In this document: positions 53,890-63,394 of the stretch, piece by piece
Position numbering within the stretch: the stretch's first letter is position 1
How the letters are laid out: each line of letters starts with the position of its first letter
DNA from: JANQFV01 sp964468185
Lineage (GTDB): Bacteria; Planctomycetota; Phycisphaerae; UBA1845; Fen-1342
DNA: 64,000 bases
Assembly: GCA_964468185.1 (NCBI GenBank)
Contig: CAYXTR010000001.1
Coordinates: forward strand, 248,001-312,000
Direction of reading: 5' to 3'
Position numbers and translations under genes: made by a program
Notes under the pieces: generated by a model
Database searches by the model: none
Told to the model about the DNA's origin: nothing
The model's input: the letters and a program-made list of their open reading frames with translations, nothing else

Positions 53890-55462
53890 CACGCCCCCGA
53901 CGATGCGAGAACTCGTTCAGGATGTGGATCAGCTTCTCGATCAGGCAATCGCCGATACCGGCCTCGACCTCCGTATCGAGGAGACCGGCCAGATTCTCAG
54001 TGTCAGCGAGGGTATCGCGCGGGTCAGCGGACTCCCCCGTGTCCAATATCAGGAGCTCGTGCGCTTCCCCGGCAACATCCTCGGCATGGCGCTGAACCTC
54101 GAACGCGATCAGGTCGGTGTCGTGCTACTGGACGAAGGCGAGACGCTGCACGCCGGCCAAACAGTACGCCGCACACACCGGACCGCCGATATTCCGGTAG
54201 GTAAGGCCTTGCTGGGGCGGGTGATCGACGCCGTCGGTCGTCCGCGTGACGGGCGCGGTCCGGTGGAGACGAATGAGCGGTTGCCCGTGGAGCGCGATGC
54301 GCCGCCGATCATGGACCGGGCCCCGGTGGAGACACCACTCCAGAGCGGGCTCAAGGTGGTCGACGCGCTGATTCCCATCGGGCGCGGTCAGCGCGAGCTC
54401 ATCCTGGGCGATCGCCAGACCGGCAAATCCGCCATCGCCGTCGACACAATCATCAACCAGCGCGACACAGACGTCGTCTGCGTTTATTGCACCGTGGGCC
54501 AGCAAAGCTCGGCGACGGCGCGGGTCATCGCTGATCTGGAGGAAAACGGCGCCCGCGACCACTGCGTATTCATTGTGGCCGGTGACGACGACCCGCCGGG
54601 GCAGCGCTTCATCGCCCCCTATGCCGCCATGAGCATCGGCGAGCACTTGCGTGATAACGGGCAAGATGCACTCGTCGTGCTCGATGATCTGACACGGCAC
54701 GCCCGCGCCTACCGTGAGATCTCACTGCTGCTCCGCCGGCCGCCGGGCCGTGAAGCGTACCCAGGGGACATTTTCTACATTCACTCGCGGCTGCTCGAAC
54801 GGGCCACCCATCTTCGGGAGGAGCACGGAGGCGGCTCACTGACTGCCCTGCCGATTATCGAGACGCAGGCGCAGAACATCTCCGCGTATATCCCTACCAA
54901 CCTCGTGTCGATCACGGACGGACAGATCTACCTGTCGCCACAGCTCTTCCAGAAGGGCATTTTGCCCGCCGTGGATGTCGGCAAGAGTGTCTCGCGCGTC
55001 GGAGGCAAGACCCAACTGCCCGCTTACCGCGCCGTGGCCGGCGACCTGCGCCTGGCCTATTCCCAGTTCAATGAGCTCGAGGCGTTCTCCCGTTTCGGCA
55101 CGCGACTCGACGAGGAGACCGAGCAGGCCCTCCAGCGAGGACGCCGCGTGCGAGAGATCCTCAAGCAGCCGGAGAGCGCCCCGCTACCGGTCCGGGAGCA
55201 GATCATCGTCCTGTTGGCAACCACCTCCGGCCTCTTGGACGATGTCCCCTTGGACAAGATCGGACAGGCCGAGGACAAGCTCCGCTCCGCCGTCCGCGAC
55301 CGGGACGAGGAGGTCTTTCAGCGTATCACCGCCGGAAAGAAGCTCAGCGATGAAGATCGTGAATACCTGACCGAAAGCGCCCGCGCGCAGCTCGCGGAAT
55401 TCAAAGAGGAGTCACAGGATGGCGACGCTGGAGAGTCTGCGACGGAAAGTCGAAGCGACTGA
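53882..55462 (+). CDS. atpA: N-ATPase alpha subunit AtpA
   Basis: The 526-residue non-catalytic nucleotide-binding subunit. The P-loop GDRQTGKSAIA and the GQQSSATARVIADLEENGA region are intact, and the C-terminal helical part is about 30 residues longer than usual with an acidic end. The start MTDTPPTMRELVQDV lies within atpF and was chosen over 86 upstream in-frame codons. Its 3' end overlaps atpG by 44 nt. Confidence 0.95.
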   Translation: MTDTPPTMRELVQDVDQLLDQAIADTGLDLRIEETGQILSVSEGIARVSGLPRVQYQELVRFPGNILGMALNLERDQVGVVLLDEGETLHAGQTVRRTHRTADIPVGKALLGRVIDAVGRPRDGRGPVETNERLPVERDAPPIMDRAPVETPLQSGLKVVDALIPIGRGQRELILGDRQTGKSAIAVDTIINQRDTDVVCVYCTVGQQSSATARVIADLEENGARDHCVFIVAGDDDPPGQRFIAPYAAMSIGEHLRDNGQDALVVLDDLTRHARAYREISLLLRRPPGREAYPGDIFYIHSRLLERATHLREEHGGGSLTALPIIETQAQNISAYIPTNLVSITDGQIYLSPQLFQKGILPAVDVGKSVSRVGGKTQLPAYRAVAGDLRLAYSQFNELEAFSRFGTRLDEETEQALQRGRRVREILKQPESAPLPVREQIIVLLATTSGLLDDVPLDKIGQAEDKLRSAVRDRDEEVFQRITAGKKLSDEDREYLTESARAQLAEFKEESQDGDAGESATESRSD

Positions 55463-56297
55463 AGACCTTCAGTCCGTCGTACGTACAATGAAGGCCCTCG
55501 CAGCGGTGAATATTCGCCAGTACGAACAAGCCGTCACGGCGCTCGCCGACTATCGGCGTACTGTCGAGTTGGCGTTGCGGGTCGTCCTGCGACACGCCCG
55601 CGGCCGCCGTCATACGCAGGCGCGGGGCGCGCAGACCGCCGCGCTGCTCGTCGTCGGCTCAGATCAGGGCATGTGCGGTCAATTCAACGAGGAAATCGCG
55701 GACCACGCGCAGCGCGTTCTGAGTCGGGCGGATGCTGGACCGCAGCACTGGCTCATCCTGGCCGTTGGCGAAAAGGCGTCGGTTGCACTCGAGGCACGCG
55801 AGCAAGCGGTCGCCCTGCGCCGTCATTTGCCTGGGTCGGCCAATATGATCACAGCCACGGTTCGTGGCGTACTCGCCGTCGTAGAGCAGTGGCAGCGTCA
55901 ACACGGCTCGTTGCAGCAAGTGGTACTGACTTACAATCGCTATGACCAGCATGGCTTCATGCCGCACGACCAGGTGCTGTTGCCCATCGACCAGCCGTGG
56001 CTTGATCGTCTGCGTGAGCAGCCGTGGCCGACGCGCTCCGTGCCCATGTTCTACGCAGACCCCGCTCGGCTGTTGTCACAACTTGTGCGTCAGTATCTGT
56101 TCATTCAGCTCTACGGCGCGCTGGCGGAGTCCATGGCCGCGGAGAATGCCACGCGACTGCGCGCCATGCAGTCGGCCGAGAAAAACGTGGATGAGCGCCT
56201 GGATGAACTCAATACGCGGTATAACCGGCAGCGGCAGAACAGCATTACGGCGGAGCTGCTGGACGTAATCTCGGGCAGCGAGGCGGTAGCGAGCTAA
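55419..56297 (+). CDS. atpG: N-ATPase gamma subunit AtpG
   Basis: The 292-residue central rotor shaft. The N-terminal coil LESLRRKVEATEDLQSVVRTMKALAAVN and the C-terminal AENATRLRAMQSAEKNVDERLDEL helix are typical (both quoted in part). GSDQGMCGQFN corresponds to the conserved GLCGGLN-like loop. It is the last gene, followed by a hairpin. The complete nine-gene set means this ATPase is probably functional. Confidence 0.92.
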   Translation: MATLESLRRKVEATEDLQSVVRTMKALAAVNIRQYEQAVTALADYRRTVELALRVVLRHARGRRHTQARGAQTAALLVVGSDQGMCGQFNEEIADHAQRVLSRADAGPQHWLILAVGEKASVALEAREQAVALRRHLPGSANMITATVRGVLAVVEQWQRQHGSLQQVVLTYNRYDQHGFMPHDQVLLPIDQPWLDRLREQPWPTRSVPMFYADPARLLSQLVRQYLFIQLYGALAESMAAENATRLRAMQSAEKNVDERLDELNTRYNRQRQNSITAELLDVISGSEAVAS

Positions 56298-56318
56298 CCA
56301 GGCAGGCCGGGCGTCGGA

Positions 56319-56360
56319 GCGCGGGGGATAACACGACGTTCAGGCGCATGTTATCCGCGC
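56319..56360 (+). terminator. Hairpin ending the N-ATPase operon
   Basis: GCGC-GGG-GGATAACA pairs with TGTTATCC-GCGC around a 15-nt loop, with three Gs bulged. It lies 22 nt past the atpG stop. There is no T run. Confidence 0.55.
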
Positions 56361-56423
56361 GTCAGTCACAGGGGCTAATAACCTCCAGTATGACCTCCCT
56401 CACGCCTGTAAGGAGTAACCCAC

Positions 56424-56918
56424 ATGAGTGACTTGATTGCAATTGCATTTGATGATGAGCATCGCGCCGATGAAGTACGCACCGAGTTGCTGCGCTTGCA
56501 ACGTGAGTATCTCGTGGAGTTGGAAGACGCCGTCGTGGCTATTCGCAAGCCCGACGGCAAGATCAAGCTGCGGCAGTTGCATAACCTGACGGCGTCCGGA
56601 GCCGTGGGTGGCGGTTTCTGGGGCACGCTGATCGGGCTCATCTTCCTGCATCCGCTGTTCGGGTTGGCCGTCGGCGCGGGGGCCGGGGCAGTTGCCGGGG
56701 CGCTCACCGATGTGGGTATTGACGACGACTTCATGCGTCAATTGGCGGAACGCACCTCGCCCGGCTCTTCTGTGCTTTTCGTCCTCGTGCGTGCCGCGAC
56801 CCCGGACAAGGTGCTGTCCGAGCTGGAGCACGTCGAGGGGCACGTCCTGCACACGTCACTGTCGCATGAGGACGAGGAGCGGCTGCGGGCTGCAGTGGAA
56901 ACGTCACCAGCACGCTGA
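56424..56918 (+). CDS. DUF1269 membrane protein
   Basis: A 164-residue protein of the DUF1269 family. The N-terminal domain MSDLIAIAFDDEHRADEV, then VAIRKPDGKIKLRQL, is followed by a Gly-rich membrane region (GAVGGGFWGTLIGLIFLHPLFGLAVGAGAGAVAG, in part) resembling a glycine zipper. The C-terminal part (SSVLFVLVRAATPDKVLSEL) is soluble. The family is common beside ion-transport and stress genes but has no established biochemistry. GGAG precedes the ATG, and the gene is between the N-ATPase and the copper ATPase. Confidence 0.85.
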   Translation: MSDLIAIAFDDEHRADEVRTELLRLQREYLVELEDAVVAIRKPDGKIKLRQLHNLTASGAVGGGFWGTLIGLIFLHPLFGLAVGAGAGAVAGALTDVGIDDDFMRQLAERTSPGSSVLFVLVRAATPDKVLSELEHVEGHVLHTSLSHEDEERLRAAVETSPAR

Positions 56919-56977
56919 CGAACTGCGCCCGGGACGCGCTGGGAATCAGGGCCGGGGTGGCGAATGGAACTGCGGCT

Positions 56978-59032
56978 ATGAGCGCGACGAGCAAGCAACA
57001 ACCCCAACCCGGTACGCAAACCGACGGCGCCCACGACAACTCCGACCGCCAACACCACGATCACGGCGGTCACCACGCCCAGATGGCGACCGATTTCCAG
57101 CGGCGATTCTGGGTGTCGACGGTGCTGACTGTGCCGGTGCTGCTGCTCTCGCCCATGATTCAGGGATGGTTCGGCGTTGCCGGGGCTTGGGACTTCACCG
57201 CCGACAGTTGGGCACAGTGGGCCCTGGCGAGCGCGATTTTCATCTACGGCGGCTGGCCGTTTCTCGCGGGGCTCCTGGACGAAGTCCGGGCGCGTCAGCC
57301 CGGCATGATGACGCTGATTGCGCTGGCCATCACCGTGGCATATGTCTACAGCAGCGCGGTTGTCTTCGGCGTGGCGGGGCGGGTGTTCTTCTGGGAGTTG
57401 GCCACACTGATCGATGTGATGCTGCTCGGGCACTGGGTGGAGATGCGCTCGGTGATGGGAGCTTCGCGCGCGCTGGAAGAGCTCGTTGAGATGATGCCCT
57501 CGACTGCCCACCGCCTGGATGCGGACGGAAACGTCGCAGATGTCTCGGTCGACGCCGTCCGGCAGGGCGATCGCGTGCTGGTCAAGCCCGGTGAGAAGAT
57601 CCCCACGGATGGTGTCATTGTCGACGGGCGCACCACAGTCAATGAGTCGATGCTCACCGGCGAGAGCAAGCCGGTTGAGAAGAAACAAGATGACGAAGTG
57701 GTCGGCGGGGCCATCAACGGTGATTCGGCGATCACGGTGCGCGTGGAGAAGACCGGAGCAGACACCTACCTCTCGCAAGTCGTGGAGATGGTGCAGGCAG
57801 CGCAGCAATCGCGCTCGCAGACGCAGAACCTCGCCGACCGGGCAGCGCTGTGGCTCACGATCATAGCGCTCAGCGCTGGCGCCGTTACACTCGCGGTCTG
57901 GTGGCTGGTCGTGGGGCGGGCCTTTGATTTCTCGCTGGAACGCACCGTAACCGTGATGGTCATCACTTGTCCCCATGCGCTGGGCCTCGCGATCCCGCTG
58001 GTTGTCGCCGTCTCAACCGCACTGGCGGCCCGCAACGGGCTACTGGTGCGCGATCGGAATGGACTCGAACGTGCCCGCCGGCTCGACGCCGTTGTGTTGG
58101 ACAAGACTGGCACGCTCACCACGGGCCAGTTTGGGGTGACCGATGTCGTCGCGCTCGACGAGCAGTCTGAAGGCGATGTCCTATGCCTGGCGGCCAGCCT
58201 GGAAAGCCAATCGGAGCACCCGATCGCACAGGGCATCGTCGCAGCGGCCCGCGCGCGTGAGCTCAACCTGAGTTCGGTCGCGGAGTTCAAAGCCATCCCC
58301 GGTCAGGGTGCCCAGGGCCGGGTCGACGGCGATCTGATCAAGGCCGTGAGTCCGGGCTACCTGACGGAGCACGACATCACCCTCGACGAGCAGCAGACCC
58401 GCGAACTGGGGGCCGCTGGCAAGACCGTGGTCTACATTCTGCGTGAGGATGCCCCGATCGGTGCGCTGGCACTGGCGGATATCGTGCGTGAAGAATCACG
58501 CGCGGCGCTGGAGGACCTGCGAGAGAATCACGGCCTCCGGCTCATAATGATCACCGGTGACAGTGAAGACGTCGCGCGGCACGTTGCCAACGAACTGGGG
58601 CTTGACGAGTACTTCGCCGAGGTGCTGCCCGATCGCAAGGCCGAGAAGATCCGCGACATCCAGGACCGCGGGCTGCGGGTCGCCATGGTCGGCGACGGGG
58701 TCAACGACGCCCCGGCGCTGACACAGGCCGACGTTGGTATCGCCATCGGGGCGGGCACCGACGTAGCCATTGAAGCCGGGGACATCGTGCTCGTGCGCTC
58801 CGATCCCCGGGACGTCGCGGCGGCCATTCGCCTGGCCCGCCAGACTCATGCGAAGATGGTCCAGAATCTGTGGTGGGCGACCGGCTACAACGCGGCCACC
58901 ATCCCATTGGCAGCCGGTGTGCTGTATCCAGCCGGCATCCTGCTGTCGCCCGCCGTCGGTGCCGTGCTGATGTCCCTTTCGACGGTGATTGTCGCCATCA
59001 ACGCCCGGCTGTTGCGCTTTGGCACAGGTTGA
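56978..59032 (+). CDS. copB: Copper-transporting P1B-type ATPase, CopB-like
   Basis: About 684 residues. The membrane motif ITCPHALGLAIP has CPH, which marks the P1B-3 (CopB) class for Cu+/Cu2+/Ag+ export, rather than CPC. VLDKTGTL (phosphorylated Asp), MLTGESKPV, SEHPIAQG and GDGVNDAPAL are intact. The N-terminus is His-rich (HHDHGGHHAQ) in place of CxxC metal domains. A GTG 21 nt upstream is an alternative start. It follows the DUF1269 gene and precedes convergently placed efflux genes. Confidence 0.92.
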   Translation: MSATSKQQPQPGTQTDGAHDNSDRQHHDHGGHHAQMATDFQRRFWVSTVLTVPVLLLSPMIQGWFGVAGAWDFTADSWAQWALASAIFIYGGWPFLAGLLDEVRARQPGMMTLIALAITVAYVYSSAVVFGVAGRVFFWELATLIDVMLLGHWVEMRSVMGASRALEELVEMMPSTAHRLDADGNVADVSVDAVRQGDRVLVKPGEKIPTDGVIVDGRTTVNESMLTGESKPVEKKQDDEVVGGAINGDSAITVRVEKTGADTYLSQVVEMVQAAQQSRSQTQNLADRAALWLTIIALSAGAVTLAVWWLVVGRAFDFSLERTVTVMVITCPHALGLAIPLVVAVSTALAARNGLLVRDRNGLERARRLDAVVLDKTGTLTTGQFGVTDVVALDEQSEGDVLCLAASLESQSEHPIAQGIVAAARARELNLSSVAEFKAIPGQGAQGRVDGDLIKAVSPGYLTEHDITLDEQQTRELGAAGKTVVYILREDAPIGALALADIVREESRAALEDLRENHGLRLIMITGDSEDVARHVANELGLDEYFAEVLPDRKAEKIRDIQDRGLRVAMVGDGVNDAPALTQADVGIAIGAGTDVAIEAGDIVLVRSDPRDVAAAIRLARQTHAKMVQNLWWATGYNAATIPLAAGVLYPAGILLSPAVGAVLMSLSTVIVAINARLLRFGTG

Positions 59033-59047
59033 ACAAGGCGGAGTTCG

Positions 59048-62000
59048 TCAGGCGGTTGCTTCCGTCTGCTTGCTTGCGGTCGTGTTCTGACCGCGCCGTC
59101 CGGCGCGGATCCTCTGCTGCACATGTTCGTTGAAGCTGTATACCACGGGAATAACCAACAATGTCAGGCCGGTGGTTGCGAAGAGGCCGGCCGCCACGGC
59201 TACCCCGAGGGGGGCCCGCGACGCGCCGCCCGCGCCGAAGCCCAACGCAATCGGCGTCAGCCCCAACACGGTCGAGATGGTTGTCATAATGACGGGACGA
59301 AAACGGACGCGCGCCGCTTCTTTCGCCGCGTCGACCGGGGTGTGTCCTGCGCGTCCGAGGTGCCGGGCGTAATCCACCATGAGAATCGCGTTCTTCGTAG
59401 CCATCCCGACGAGCATGATCAGGCCGATGAACGAGAAGATGTTCAAGGACATGTCGGCGAGCCAGAGCGCCCCGAAGGCCCCGATACCTGCCAAGGGCAA
59501 CGTGAGTAGAATGGTGAACGGATGAATGAAGGACTCGAACTGGCCGGCCAGCACCAGGTACACGAACACGATCGAAAACACCAGGGCCACCGTCAGGTAG
59601 TAGAATGACTCGCGGAAGTCCTCGGTTCGGCCTGCCACGGCGTATGAAAAGTTGGGGGACAGCGTCTGTTCGAGCCGTCGTTCCAGTTTCGACAGCGCTT
59701 GGCCGAGCGTTGTGCCGGGCGGGTTCGACGCCGAGATCGTCGCGGACCGCAGCCGGTTATAGTGATGGATCGCACTGGGGCCGACCGTTTCGTCGTAGTT
59801 CACGATGTTGCCCAGTGATACGAGTCGCCCAGACTGGTTCCGGACGTAGAGATCCGCCAGACCCTCCGGAATCATCGCCCCCTTGCTCGCAATTTCGGGG
59901 ATTACTTCGTAGCGCTCGGCATTGCGTTCGATCTCGGAGATGTCCGGCTCTCCCAGCAGGTACCGTAGCGTGTTTGCTACCTGCGCGACTGAAATCCCCA
60001 TCTGGCTGGCCAAATCGCGATTGATCTGCACGTCGACCTGCGGCTTGTTCATCTTCAGGTCAGAGGTAACCCCGCGGTACTCCGGCTGAGCGCGCATCCA
60101 CGTCATGATCTCCGTTTGCGCACCCGCCAAGGCATCCAGTTCGGAAGTCTGAATAACAATCTGTAGGGGCGCCCCGCGTGCCAGGCCCAGCCCCGGCTCA
60201 ATGGGATAGGCCTGACCGCCGGGCAAATCCGCCAACTGCTGACGCAGCGACTGCACCACCGCTACTTGCGCGCGGGTCCGCTCGGCCCGGGGTATCAGAC
60301 GCACAAAGGCGATTCCCTCGTTGACCTTGCCGGGACCGGCTCCACGTGACAGACCCAGCGCTACGAAGAAGTGCTTGATCTCCGCGTTCGTGGCCAGGAC
60401 CTCCTCGATTTCCCGCGCGTACGCATCCGTATGTGCCAGCGTCGAACCCTCCGGCGTCTCGAACCGAATGAAGAACTGCGATCGATCAATCGGCGGCGTG
60501 AATTCCCGTGGCAATGACCCGACGATCAGTATCGTCACGACGAGTGCTGCCACGCCTGCCAGAGTGGTTGCGAAACGGTGTGCGAATGCCCCATCCAGTA
60601 ACCGACCATACGCTTGCTCACTGCGCCGCAAGGTGCGCTCGGACCATTGATAGAGACGATTCGGCGCGTCGGGCACGCGCAGGAAACGCGAGCACAACAT
60701 CGGAGTCAGCGTCAGGGCCGCAAAGGTCGAAGCGAACACGGTCACTGCTACCGTCAGGCTGAATTCGAAGAAGAAACGCCCGATCAGGCCGGCCGTAAAC
60801 GCCACCGGAATGAAGACCGCCGCCAGCGAAAGTGTGTTGGCGATGTTGGGAAACGCGACCCGTCCGGTACCGTGCCGCGCTGCTTCCGCTCGCTCCACGC
60901 CCTGCTCCATAGTACGGTAGCTGCTCTCTAGCACCACCACGGCGTCATCAATCACGATTCCGATCGCCAGAATCAGCGCCAACAGTGTCAGTACATTCAG
61001 GCTGAAACCGAGGATGAAGATCAGCGCCACCCCGCCCAGCAGCGAAACAGGTATGGCTACGGTGGCGATCAGCGTTCCGCGAAAACTCCGCAGGAACGCC
61101 AGCACGACCAGCATCACCAGACCCGTCGCAATGAAAACCGTCATGATCAGATCGCGTACACTCTGCTCGATGTAAACCGAATTGTCCGTGGCAATCGTAT
61201 AGGTCAGCCCCGCCGGAAACCGCTCTTCGAGATTACGCATGCGCCGCTGCACGGCTGCCGCAAGTGCCACGGTGTTGGCATCCGTCTGCTTGACAATGCC
61301 CAGCCCAACCGCCAGCCGCTGCTTGAAGCGGGCCGTCTGACGTTCGTTCTCGACACCATCAACCGCTTCGCCCACGTCGCGTATCCGCACCACGGCGCCG
61401 TCCCGACTGGTGACGATCAGGTCGTTCAGCGGCTCCGCCGCAGCGAACTGCCCCCGCGTCTTGACGAGAAACTCGCGGGTCGCGCTCTCGATCCGCCCCG
61501 ACGGGATCTTGATGTTGTTCCGTCGGATCGTCTCCACCACATCCTGGACCGTCACGTCCCGCGCAGCGAGCTGCTCGGGTTCCAGGCGCACCCGGACCGC
61601 GTACAGCCGTTCACCACCAATCAGAACTTGCCCCACACCCCGTATGTTCTCGAGTCGTTCTTTGAGCGTTTCGTCCGCGTAGCGGGTCAATCGTACGGCA
61701 TCCCAGCGTCGGTCACCGGTGAGCGCGATCCACATGATTGGCTGCGAATCGGGGTCGAGCTTGCGGACGATGGGCGCTTCAATCGAGTCCGGCAACTCCC
61801 GCGTGGCCCGATCCACGCGATCGCGCACATCCTGGGCCGCCACATCAATGTCGCGCCACAATTCAAATTCGGCGGTAACTTCCGCCACTTCCTCACGCGC
61901 CGTCGACTCCAGCCGCTTGAGACCTTCGATGGTATTGATGCGCTCTTCGAGCGGCTCGACAACTTCGGTCTCGATGACCTCGGGTTCGGCGCCCGGCAGG

Positions 62001-62146
62001 ACAACGTTCACAGTCACGATGGGAAACTCGATGTCCGGGTTTTCCCGGATCGGAAGCTGCGTGTAGGCGTACAGGCCGAAAATGGCGACGATCACGAAAA
62101 TAACGACCGTCAGCACCGGGCGGCGAATGCAGAAACTCCAGATCAT
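59048..62146 (-). CDS. RND-family efflux permease (HAE1-like)
   Basis: A 1032-residue inner-membrane antiporter. It starts MIWSFCIRRPVLTVVIFVIVAI, with the first helix of RND permeases. The periplasmic PN and docking domains include ERINTIEGLKRLES. The proton relay segment ILAIGIVIDDAVVVLES carries the paired Asp residues, and GMATKNAILMVDYARHL is in the second half. The sequence resembles the hydrophobe/amphiphile class more than heavy-metal CusA types. Its start lies in the stop of the adaptor gene (ATGA). No TolC-like gene is in the window. Confidence 0.93.
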   Translation of the reverse strand: MIWSFCIRRPVLTVVIFVIVAIFGLYAYTQLPIRENPDIEFPIVTVNVVLPGAEPEVIETEVVEPLEERINTIEGLKRLESTAREEVAEVTAEFELWRDIDVAAQDVRDRVDRATRELPDSIEAPIVRKLDPDSQPIMWIALTGDRRWDAVRLTRYADETLKERLENIRGVGQVLIGGERLYAVRVRLEPEQLAARDVTVQDVVETIRRNNIKIPSGRIESATREFLVKTRGQFAAAEPLNDLIVTSRDGAVVRIRDVGEAVDGVENERQTARFKQRLAVGLGIVKQTDANTVALAAAVQRRMRNLEERFPAGLTYTIATDNSVYIEQSVRDLIMTVFIATGLVMLVVLAFLRSFRGTLIATVAIPVSLLGGVALIFILGFSLNVLTLLALILAIGIVIDDAVVVLESSYRTMEQGVERAEAARHGTGRVAFPNIANTLSLAAVFIPVAFTAGLIGRFFFEFSLTVAVTVFASTFAALTLTPMLCSRFLRVPDAPNRLYQWSERTLRRSEQAYGRLLDGAFAHRFATTLAGVAALVVTILIVGSLPREFTPPIDRSQFFIRFETPEGSTLAHTDAYAREIEEVLATNAEIKHFFVALGLSRGAGPGKVNEGIAFVRLIPRAERTRAQVAVVQSLRQQLADLPGGQAYPIEPGLGLARGAPLQIVIQTSELDALAGAQTEIMTWMRAQPEYRGVTSDLKMNKPQVDVQINRDLASQMGISVAQVANTLRYLLGEPDISEIERNAERYEVIPEIASKGAMIPEGLADLYVRNQSGRLVSLGNIVNYDETVGPSAIHHYNRLRSATISASNPPGTTLGQALSKLERRLEQTLSPNFSYAVAGRTEDFRESFYYLTVALVFSIVFVYLVLAGQFESFIHPFTILLTLPLAGIGAFGALWLADMSLNIFSFIGLIMLVGMATKNAILMVDYARHLGRAGHTPVDAAKEAARVRFRPVIMTTISTVLGLTPIALGFGAGGASRAPLGVAVAAGLFATTGLTLLVIPVVYSFNEHVQQRIRAGRRGQNTTASKQTEATA

Positions 62147-63372
62147 CCGGCCCCATCCTCCCTGGGCGCGGTGGCGCCCGTTGTCGTCGGCTGGCTGGCT
62201 GGCCGGGTGTCGCTGGCGAATTCCGAGTCGGCATCGACCACGCGGACGGCGGCACCATCGGTAAGCCGCATGTGCCCGGTGCGCACAACCTGAGCCCCCG
62301 ACGCGAGGCCCGCCCGGATCTGTACGCGCCCCGGCTTGCGCAAACCGATCTCCACGTCCCGGATGTGGGCGACGCCCTCCTCGACAACGAACACGGAGTG
62401 CCCGGCGCGCGTGCTGACCAGGCACGCTTCGGGTATGACCGGCAAGTCCGTATACTCGGCCAACGTTACACGCGCCGTCGCGAACACGCCGGGTTTCAAC
62501 ACACCCTCCGGATTCCGAAACTGGCCCTTCACGCGGAGCTTACGTGTCTGACGGTCTACGGCCGGGCTGACAAACGACAAGGTCCCGGTGAGCTTCTCGT
62601 CGGGGTAGGCGGGACTCGTTGCCGTCACGCGCTGCCCCACCGCCAGCTGCCCCGCGTACGCCTCAGGAAGCCAGAAAGCCAATTCGACCGGGTCGCTCCG
62701 ATACAGCGTCGCCAGTGCATCACCGATATCCACGAAGTCCCCAACGTCAACGAAATGCCGGCTCATGCCCCCGCTGCTCGGGGCGCGCACACGCGTGTCC
62801 TCAATCTTCTCCTGCACCAGCTCGAGTTCGGCGGAAAGGCGATCGACTCTGCTGCTGAGTGCGTTGTACCGGTCGCGGGCTTGCTTGAACTCTTCGATCG
62901 CCGCGACCCCGTCTTCGCGCAATCCGCGCATCCGCTCGTAGTTCCAGCGGGCATTGGTCAGATCCGCTTGCGCGGCTTCCAGCGCCGCTTTGCTGGCCGC
63001 AAGCTGACGTTGCAACTCGTCGTCGTCGAGCTGGAAAAGCAACTCGTCTTGCGCCACGCGCTGTCCTTCCTCAAATAGTATCTTCCGCACCAGGCCCCCA
63101 ACTTCAGCGCGGATTTCGATCTGCTCGGCGGCCAGGAGCGAACCGACGCCGGTGACCGTATCCCGCAATGTCACAGCACGGGCCGTGATCGTCGTCACGG
63201 GCCGCCCCTGCTCCGCCTTGCTCGTGTCTTCCCGTTCGTCGCCCCGCGTACATCCGAGCTGCATGGCTAGGGTGACTGCCGCTATTGCGAGAACGCCGCG
63301 CCAGAGCCGGTGGCCTCGTGCTCGTGTCACCGGCCCCGCTGCGTGATCACCTTCCGACGGCGGTGGTTGCAT
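62143..63372 (-). CDS. RND periplasmic adaptor (membrane fusion protein), lipoprotein
   Basis: A 409-residue protein of the HlyD/AcrA type. Lipobox AMQLGC lies near residue 40, after an unusual Pro/Arg-rich n-region. The lipoyl halves are VGSLLAAEQIEIRAEVGGLVRKILFEEGQRV (in part) and EDTRVRAPSSGGMSRHFVDVGDFV, flanking a coiled-coil hairpin of about 90 residues. The beta-barrel part has GVFATARVTLAEYTDLPVIPEACLV. It overlaps the permease gene by 4 nt, so both are translated together. Confidence 0.92.
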   Translation of the reverse strand: MQPPPSEGDHAAGPVTRARGHRLWRGVLAIAAVTLAMQLGCTRGDEREDTSKAEQGRPVTTITARAVTLRDTVTGVGSLLAAEQIEIRAEVGGLVRKILFEEGQRVAQDELLFQLDDDELQRQLAASKAALEAAQADLTNARWNYERMRGLREDGVAAIEEFKQARDRYNALSSRVDRLSAELELVQEKIEDTRVRAPSSGGMSRHFVDVGDFVDIGDALATLYRSDPVELAFWLPEAYAGQLAVGQRVTATSPAYPDEKLTGTLSFVSPAVDRQTRKLRVKGQFRNPEGVLKPGVFATARVTLAEYTDLPVIPEACLVSTRAGHSVFVVEEGVAHIRDVEIGLRKPGRVQIRAGLASGAQVVRTGHMRLTDGAAVRVVDADSEFASDTRPASQPTTTGATAPREDGAG

Positions 63373-63394
63373 AGGCTGGCATTCCTCCCTGTGC